Shown here piece after piece: positions 56,720-64,000 of a stretch of 64,000 nucleotides of DNA. The position numbers were made by a program, and so were the translations under genes. The notes under the pieces were generated by a model, which saw only the letters and a list, made by a program, of their open reading frames with translations, was not told the DNA's origin and made no database searches. Numbering within the stretch: position 1 is the stretch's first letter; every line of letters starts with the position of its first letter. Where the stretch lies: the NCBI GenBank assembly GCA_958496175.1, contig OY292275.1, positions 37,959,701-38,023,700 of the forward strand, in the 5' to 3' direction. Origin of the DNA: Sisyra terminalis (Eukaryota; Arthropoda; Insecta; Neuroptera; Sisyridae).

Positions 56720-56943
56720 GGTTCATGTCCCTTTGAATGACATCAAAATCCGGCAACTTTGCATTTCCTATTTTGTTTTAATTTAATTCGCGATTTTTTT
56801 GTTAATTCAGTTCTACTATCGAATAATTTTCTCTTTTATTGCTAAATTTTCATTATGCTCCGCTTTATTCGCGAGTTAAATTAAAGCCAAAGTAGGAAAT
56901 ACATCGTTGCCAGATTTTGACGTCGCTAAAGTATACATTAACC
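56720..56943. mobile_element. MITE family F, copy 2 (about 224 bp)
   Basis: It has the same order as 50121-50345: GGTTCATGT at the left end, GGCAACTTTGCATTTCCTAT, TTTTAATTTAATTCGCGATT, GCTAAATTTTCATTATGCTC, CGTTGCCAGATTTTGACGTC and CATTAACC at the right end. The sequence is more diverged than that copy. The ATTATGG/CCAAAATTAT flanks may extend the inverted ends outward. Confidence 0.82.
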
Positions 56944-58636
56944 AAAATTATTATAATTACACTCATTTGCAGTAATTAATTCAATTTTTGTGAAAAAAAC
57001 ACCTGAAAAATATTTACCAAAATATGGATATAGTCACGAACCATGTAAATGTACAATAAAAAGTTTTTTTATCATGCAAGTAATAATAATAAAAATTAAC
57101 TCGAATAATTTTGGGTTAAAATAAATATGAAACTATAGATTCGGTTATTTATTACCATAGAATTTTCAATATTGTTACATTTTATATTCACTTTTCCAAG
57201 TTTGGTTTGGTTCAGATTAACCCTCCATTTATGAACAATAAAATGTTGATTAACACCAAGTCGGAGATACTTTCAAATCTACAATTAAATATATATATTA
57301 TTTTTTTTGGGGTCAGGGATGTTCTAGATTCGATTATTATATTTTTCTCGGACAATAGAATCGTTTCTTTGTGTATCCCACCGAAAATGCAGCGTGTAAT
57401 TCCCTTACTAGTGATAACAAAACGATTTCCCATAACTTACACTAAAGAAATTGAACCGGAACTTTCAAATTTGATGGCCTCAGCTTATACGATATTGATT
57501 CAATGATTCCGATGTCATAATCGATAAATTATACGTATTTTGTTAGATATGCTTTTTTTGAACAATAAGAACTCTAAATCCTTGAACTTGACTTAACGAA
57601 AATCGTTAATAAAAATGATTGAAACCGATAAATAAACACGTTTCGACACGGATAGAAAAATAACTTTCACATAACAAGAAAAAAAAAATAATAAAAGTTT
57701 AAAAATATCTGTATGAATTGAACAAATTCTTCATGATTAAAAGCAATAACCATCAACAAACTGTATAATTCGATATTAAATGCTGCAATGAATTGAGTTT
57801 TTTTGTTATATTAAGAAAAAAACGAGTTAAATTCTTTTAGGTATTACAGATGTAATCATAATCGCAATTTCGACAAATAAAAGCTAGATCCAGGTCACTG
57901 ACCCCCAAGAATTCGATGTTTATTTACGAAAAAAATGGTTTTAATGTAATAAAATCCGGAAATTGACATCATATTACTAAATGGAAAGCAGTGATAAACA
58001 ATCAATAGAATCATAAAAGTAGTTCTGGGGAATCCCATTGTTTGAAACTTTGTCCTCAATGCAAGTTTAGTTCCTAGATTTGTCTGAAGAAACCGTGAAA
58101 GTGTTATTAATGAATGCGCAAAGAAAAAGAATGTTGTATCTACTAAATACGCCTATTTTCCTTTTATGACCTTTAAGAATAAATTATAGAAAAATCCACA
58201 TTCCAAACAATACTTCATACAAAATACTCTCAAAATGAGCGCTGGCTGATTGCAACAATGATGATAGAAGAATTAGAAGTTGATTTCACTAAATTGTGTC
58301 TTGTAGTTATAAAAATAAATCAATTTTCAACATTATGAAAGTGCCATTGGCGCCATAGATATAGCAAGGAGTGGGATATTACCTCTCCTGTAAATCCAGA
58401 AACTCGTGTTTTTATCTATGCTTAGTCAGAACAATGTCACTTCACGTTCTCTATCTATATAACCGAGAATTTCTTCATACATACATAACAGATTTTGATG
58501 CGATTTTTACTTTCTTTTAGAAAATGTCTCACGAAAGAATTAAACGATTTATTTTATTTTAATTCGATGTTTTATAAAAAACTTAATCGGAAAAACTGAT
58601 TTTCGAATCCTGGCATATGACTTACTCATATTATAC
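56944..58636. other. AT-rich sequence; open frames at 57207-57506 not assigned
   Basis: Overlapping frames on both strands at 57207-57506 (99 codons plus, 73 codons minus) sit in slightly more complex sequence. No domain or splice pattern is recognisable. It could be a transposon remnant. Confidence 0.4.
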
Positions 58637-58945
58637 CAGGGGTGGACAAACTTAATACTGGTATGATCGACAATAATTTTTGTTGTTTATACGCGATCGA
58701 CTTCGAAAAATTAAAAACAAATATAAATTTAAAAAGAGAAAGAGTAGAAGAGAGTATTCGAGGCACTATTTGGGAATCGGTAATATCCGTTGTAGAATAG
58801 ATGCGTGATTAATTTTAAATTCAAGTTTCATTGTCTGCTAAATTTTTAATATACATTTTTAATTGAAATGATTTGAAATTTACCTAAAACATTTTTAAAA
58901 TGCCTGCGATTGATTATCGACCTCTTCGCGATCGACTCACCCCTG
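58637..58945. mobile_element. Probable hAT-like MITE, 309 bp
   Basis: The left end CAGGGGTGGACAAACTTAAT and the right end CGATCGACTCACCCCTG share the inverted CAGGGGTG terminus. Sub-terminal GATCGAC strings face each other (ATGATCGACAATAAT near 58664 and GCGATCGACTCACC near 58928). The flanks TATTATAC and TGACTATA only loosely suggest an 8-bp duplication. Confidence 0.7.
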
Positions 58946-59069
58946 TGACTATACCTTTTGTGTAACATTAAAATATAACAACAAATTGTCTATTTTTTTT
59001 AACATTGAAAAAATAATATACACAGAATGGTTCACAATTTTCTTTGTACGATTGAATGATAGCCTCTAC

Positions 59070-59790
59070 TAAAAAGTTATAATAGACCTAATGCACATGA
59101 TCTAAAAATAGTTAAATATTTTAAAAATGTTCTTAACAAATATCAAAACATAATGTAGTTGTTATTTTTTAGCATTACTTGATAAAAGTTAAGAAATATC
59201 CATTTAAAAATTTTAAAAAAATCGTTAAATTCAAAATGCCTTTATCGAGATCCTATTGATCCAGCATTAAAGTGACGTCACAGTACTGAAACTTTAAAAT
59301 CACACGGACTTTTTTCTATGACAATAATGTACTTAAACATAAAGTGAAAGGTTGCTTAAATCGTATAAACATTATGCTAATGATTTAAACCATTTACAAT
59401 CTACACAACCTCTATTTCTGAGGAAAAAATTCATAGTAGTTTTTAAGGTATAGAAATGTTTTCCATGGCGAAAAATTGTAACAAATGTCAAAAAGTGTGT
59501 AAATTATTACTGTTTTTATAGTAACCATCATATTACCTCGGTTTCAATGCGTACTGTGACGTCGCAGAAGACCCATAAGCACACTTATCGTTTTCCGATT
59601 CCCTTAGCTCGTTAAAATTAAAACTTTATCAATGCAATAATACAAGTTTTTCGTAAGATTAAATTGGTTTTTTTCCTTATATCAGCAATATTCTTCATCG
59701 ATTCACTATTGAAAAATGTAAAAATTGTTTACTATAGTCTATTGAAATCAGTTAATAATATTTGAGATTATTTTTTGTGTTCTAATACTT
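59070..59790 (-). repeat. Dispersed repeat family E, inverted copy (about 720 bp)
   Basis: The minus strand follows 40090-40815 closely. The plus strand shows AGTGACGTCACAGTACTGAA near 59270, ATGTACTTAAACATAAAGTG, AAACCATTTACAATCTACAC, GTACTGTGACGTCGCAGAAG near 59560 and CATAAGCACACTTATCGTTT. TGACGTCA-like sites sit near both ends of the core in opposite orientation. Confidence 0.82.
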
Positions 59791-62050
59791 TAGGTTCATT
59801 TATGACATTTAAGTTTTTGTTATAAGCTTTAAATTAACTTATTCTGTGAAAATATTGGTATAAATTTTATTTAAATAAATTTTAATTAGTATTTTTTTTC
59901 TAATTTTAATTTACTTTTGACGAATTTAAACTAGCTTAAGTTATTTAATAAGTAAAAAAAGAAAAGAAAAAACGATTGTTGTTTCTTTTAATTAATTATA
60001 TAGTTGCTGAATTACTATATATATGCTTGTAAATAAACAAACATGTCTTAGAGGTAAAGGAATTATCTTTATTATGATAGGGAAAATTGACAGCATTATG
60101 TATAATACATTACAGCAAACAACGACCTCTCAATATCTAATAGGAGCGATATACTATAATTTCATGTAGGCAAAATTACAAGATTTATAAATTTATGATG
60201 AAATAAACAATACTTCGTAGTTATGAAACGAAAAATTAGAACATCTCAAAATAACTGATAAGATGGAAACTACAAGCCTAAGGTGTACAATAAGTGGAAG
60301 AATAAACGAGGGCTATCTCCTGTAAGCATTTGCCCCCTTCTGAAAAAGTTTGTTGTCTCCCCTGTGGAAAATGTATGCCGCCGCCAATGACTACAACTTG
60401 TATTTCATTTCAGAAAATCGCCTGATTCACAAACTGAATAAGGAAACATCATTTACTGTGATCTTAGGACGATAATATGTAATAAAAATAATTAACTCTT
60501 AGCGACCAATTAGTTTTAATTGAGCGCATTTATTTTAAATGTGAAATTCATCATCTTAGTTTCTGTCTTTGCTTCTTTTACAAATTCAAATTTAAAGTTG
60601 GTTTATTGACGCTGAAAACCCCAAATTTTGATTATCAAAGAAATGTAAAACTGTTCTTATATCTGTATACTTTGTCAAGGTCCTCTACTTTTTATAAATC
60701 ATTAATTACACTTTATTAATAACTAACGGATTTCACTATAGGCATATTTTTTTCCGAGAAGAATTCATAAAATTCGGCGCAAAAAAATTACATGATGTAA
60801 ATAGAGCTTAGAAAATCTTTCGCCAAATTCCCTGATTTGGTCAATGACCCCTTAATTTTCACCTTTCCACGTGAGATTTGAGATTCTTTCAGATTTAAGA
60901 TGTTCGTTATTTTTTTTAATTAGCATTTTAATTGAACGAGTGGAATGATAATTTGATCCAATTTTTAACTAAAGATTTGATTTTAAAGATAAGTTTGTTT
61001 TTTTTTTCGAAATTAGGTAATCGAATTTACGGTAAAAAAATAAACTTACCATTATCAGTTTTGTTGGCGAACGCATAATGAAAATTCAATACCAGTTGTA
61101 GACATAAGTGAAATGTGATCAATTTTTTTAACCATTCCATATTGAATCCATCATTTTCTTATGGAGAAAATTATTTTTTTATAACAGTTTTCATTTAAAA
61201 TATGAAAAATCATAATATTTTGTTACATTACTATAAAACAAAATCCATTTTAACTAACGGAAACACTATTTAAAAATGAATTAGTCATTGAAAATATTTA
61301 TGATTTTTCCCGTTTTTTATTTAAATTCTATAACCCGAAATGTACGAAAATATAAATAACGTGGTACTTCAACAATACACAACTTCTTCACACTTCTTCA
61401 ACTACTTATGCACTAAAAAGTTTTAAAACTTTTCTTCCTTCTCTGACTTATAACTTCTTCGACTAGTTTCGTTTAACTTCGTTTTCTCCATATAAATCAT
61501 TGATATAAATTCATTGTTGGATAGACGCCATCTTTTAGCGCTTTACTAAACCAATTGTTCATTAAATCTGATTAAATCAATAAAATCAACAAGATTATTC
61601 GATAATCATAAAATTTATAATCTTTCGAAGCTTTCATTAAAACCGCATATATAAATCAATTTTGTCTCTACAATTAATCAAAAATCTTACTTTTAAAAAT
61701 TGAAACCTAAAAGTTTAAAAAAAGTTATTTTTTGATAACAGGACTCGAGAAAAATGTATATTTCCAGCCCCTTGTGTGTAAAAATCTATCCAAGTTCCCG
61801 AGAAATATCTAATTGATATAAAAAAAATTGATTTCACTCCTTCATTTCTCATTAAACTTTTATTCAAAATTATGGTGACATAAAAATAAAAAACGATTCA
61901 AAACTCTTAATTTAATAAAACACTAAAATTTAGACTATTTAATGGCAATCGTGTATATAAGAAGTCAGCCTTATGGTGGGGGGCTAGAATTATTAATTAT
62001 AACAATCTATCAGTGAAATTAAAAATGGTTTGATGGTTAAACATAGGGTA
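59791..62050. other. AT-rich sequence, no supported gene
   Basis: A less AT-rich patch near 60300-60420 (CTCCTGTAAGCATTTGCCCC, TATGCCGCCGCCAATG) has no recognised content. Confidence 0.45.
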
Positions 62051-62190
62051 TCATTGTTAAAAAAGGCATGTAGAGGCATTTTGAAATCAATACATTTAAA
62101 ATGCCTTTAATAACTCTAAACAACTTCTAATGGCTCCTAAATCGAATGGATTTTTCGAACATATTAAATGCCTTTTTTCAACAGGGATGA
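62051..62190. mobile_element. Possible MITE, about 140 bp
   Basis: TCATTGTTAAAAAAGGCATG (left) pairs with TCATCCCTGTTGAAAAAAGG then CATTTA (right, reverse complement). The inner GGCATTTTGAAATCAATACA and TTAAAATGCC strings also form inverted pairs. No target duplication was seen. Confidence 0.55.
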
Positions 62191-64000
62191 CACTGAAAGG
62201 ATATCGCAAACATAAACCCCCAGGAAACAAGAATGGAAGTTCTAAAGAGCTTTAAAAGAATTTCAGAAGAATGGAGAAAATCAAATGGATGAACCGAGTA
62301 CAAATGCAAGAGTATTCATTTTAAAAACAACAAAAAATAACGATCATTAATCAATCAATGTAGTGAAAAAAAATCCAAATAAGAAGGATGAACCACATTT
62401 TTAAAAGAAAACGTTCTCATATTAGATATTGTATAAAGAAACCTAGATGTTCTTAAGAAAAAAAACTATTAAAATCCTCGGCTTGTTAAAAAGGAAATAT
62501 GGCTACTCTAATCTGAAGAATTTCGCCAAGACGGGCTAGAAAAGTTCAACCCCGCGGAAAATTAAACCAAGCAGAAAACAGGAAAAAATACACTGTAAAA
62601 AAATCGAAAATATTGAAAAAAGGTAAAAGAATGAGAACTAAAATTTAGATTGAAAATAAAACTCATTGATTTTTACAAATATATTTTAAGAAATGTATAA
62701 ATTGCGCTAAAATAACAATTAAAACCGAATAAAATTTTTGAATGTTTAAAAGTATCTAAATCCTTGTTAAACGAAAATGTATACAATTTAAATCCACATG
62801 TGTTTTGTTTCGGGTTCAAATGATATGATGTTTTTTATAACTATGAAAACTAATAACTATGAAAAAAATCCCAACCCCCTCCCTGATGCCTCGGGCAGCG
62901 AATCCATTGTTAACATTTCTCCAGCACACCACTGCACAAACTAAATAATTATATAGATTTAAAGATTTCTTAAAAACCACAAAATGTTTTTCTTACCAAT
63001 ATTATCGAAATTGCGATGCGGCAACCATATTTTACTATCAGTAGAAAGAGAGAAAGAAATAAAATGAAATAAAAGATATGATACCTGCTGTCGTTACTAC
63101 TATTCGTCGATATATAACAACATTATATAGCATTAGAAGTTTAAACTCTTTCAGTTTTTGGTGATAAAAATTAATTTATAATGGAATATAGAAGAAATAA
63201 CGGTTATTCGATACATTGATGTTTTCTAAGTCATGTTTTTAAACATTGATAAATCGAATAAAAGTGACCTTTACATCCCTAATTCAATGCCTGTTTTTAG
63301 TTGATATGTTAATCGTTCACGCTCCATGCACAACATTTAAATTGATAAACGTAAAATTAGAACAGGGATTTAAATGTCTGCATCAATATCACAATATTTA
63401 CAATGTCGAAAATGCTAAAACTAAAACAATAATTAATGATTTCAATGTTTTTTTTTTTTTGAAAATTTAATAATTATTTATTTTTTTACAAAAATGAATA
63501 CATGAATTTTATTCTTCTAAATTAATTAATTACACCGTCAATAATACATAGATATTTTTTCTAAAATTTTTATCAAGTACGAAATGATTTTTTTTTTTCA
63601 TTAAACCTAAGCTTATATCTAATTTTTTAATATTAAGGTCTCAAATTTTATATATTTCATTTTATTGCAAAACATTTATACAATTTTTGGCTCAATTTTT
63701 AGAAAAATAAGTTTGAGGTAATTTTTTTCGTGTTCTTCAGCCAAATAAAATATATTTTAACAACTTATAAATGAAAATGATTTGCAAAACAATTTGCAAA
63801 TTAAAATAAAAAAATATATTACGGTATACTTTTTATAAACGAGAGAAAAAAAAATAATAAATAAACTACGAAGTATTTAATGATTTTTTTTCGAAATAAA
63901 TGTATAATGGACAAAAAGATTTGCATTTTTTATCAAAATGAACAAATACTAAAATCATATTTCTTCGATTTTAAACGATAAATAATATAGTTAATGATTT
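62191..64000. other. AT-rich sequence, no gene
   Basis: A-rich stretch at 62200-62650. A short plus-strand frame 63246-63470 has no recognisable features. Confidence 0.5.

Noticed and set aside
57207..57506. 99-codon plus and 73-codon minus frames
   Set aside because: Overlapping on opposite strands, no recognisable motif, no exon signals that link it to either gene.
1..64000. CRISPR arrays, operons, phage or plasmid functions
   Set aside because: No regularly spaced direct repeats with spacers and no dense prokaryotic coding; intron-bearing animal genes dominate.

Overview
This is a very AT-rich eukaryotic window with interrupted genes, consensus GT/AG introns and a dense load of short mobile elements. 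It looks like an insect nuclear genome. The evidence is an IRSp53/BAIAP2-type gene, DD41D mariner-like elements of the kind common in insects, hAT and TA-flanked miniature elements, and a tRNA-derived SINE family. I cannot name the order or species from sequence alone. No prokaryotic signatures, CRISPR arrays, rRNA genes or intact tRNA genes were seen.

Layout. Positions 1-13575 hold a decayed LINE reverse-transcriptase fragment (about 555-1255), one SINE, several miniature inverted-repeat elements (MITEs) and a large fold-back element (10030-10961), but no recognised exon. Positions 13576-31425 (+) hold ten coding exons of an IRSp53/BAIAP2 homologue: the I-BAR (IMD) domain, an SH3 domain, a long low-complexity linker, and two alternative 3' ends. 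One end is a 469-codon disordered tail. The other is a 25-codon ending that resembles the WH2-like C termini of this family. The start of the gene (roughly the first 60 residues of the I-BAR domain) was not found. Positions 36165-37174 (-) hold the last coding exon of a convergently transcribed single-pass membrane protein. It has a cysteine-rich outer segment, one transmembrane helix and a conserved-looking cytosolic domain. Its 5' exons were not found. Positions 37175-64000 contain no gene that I can support, only repeats and anonymous AT-rich sequence.

The IRSp53 homologue would bend or bind the plasma membrane through its I-BAR helices and connect Rho-family signalling to actin regulators through SH3. 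The alternative tails would give products with or without a WH2-like end. The two genes are tail to tail, about 4.7 kb apart, with three SINE copies between them.

No new multi-gene biological system is evident. The most informative observations are the alternative 3' exons, a SINE family with about ten copies in 64 kb, two DD41D elements that share the same inactivating lesions (so were moved in trans), and several MITE families with readable target-site duplications.
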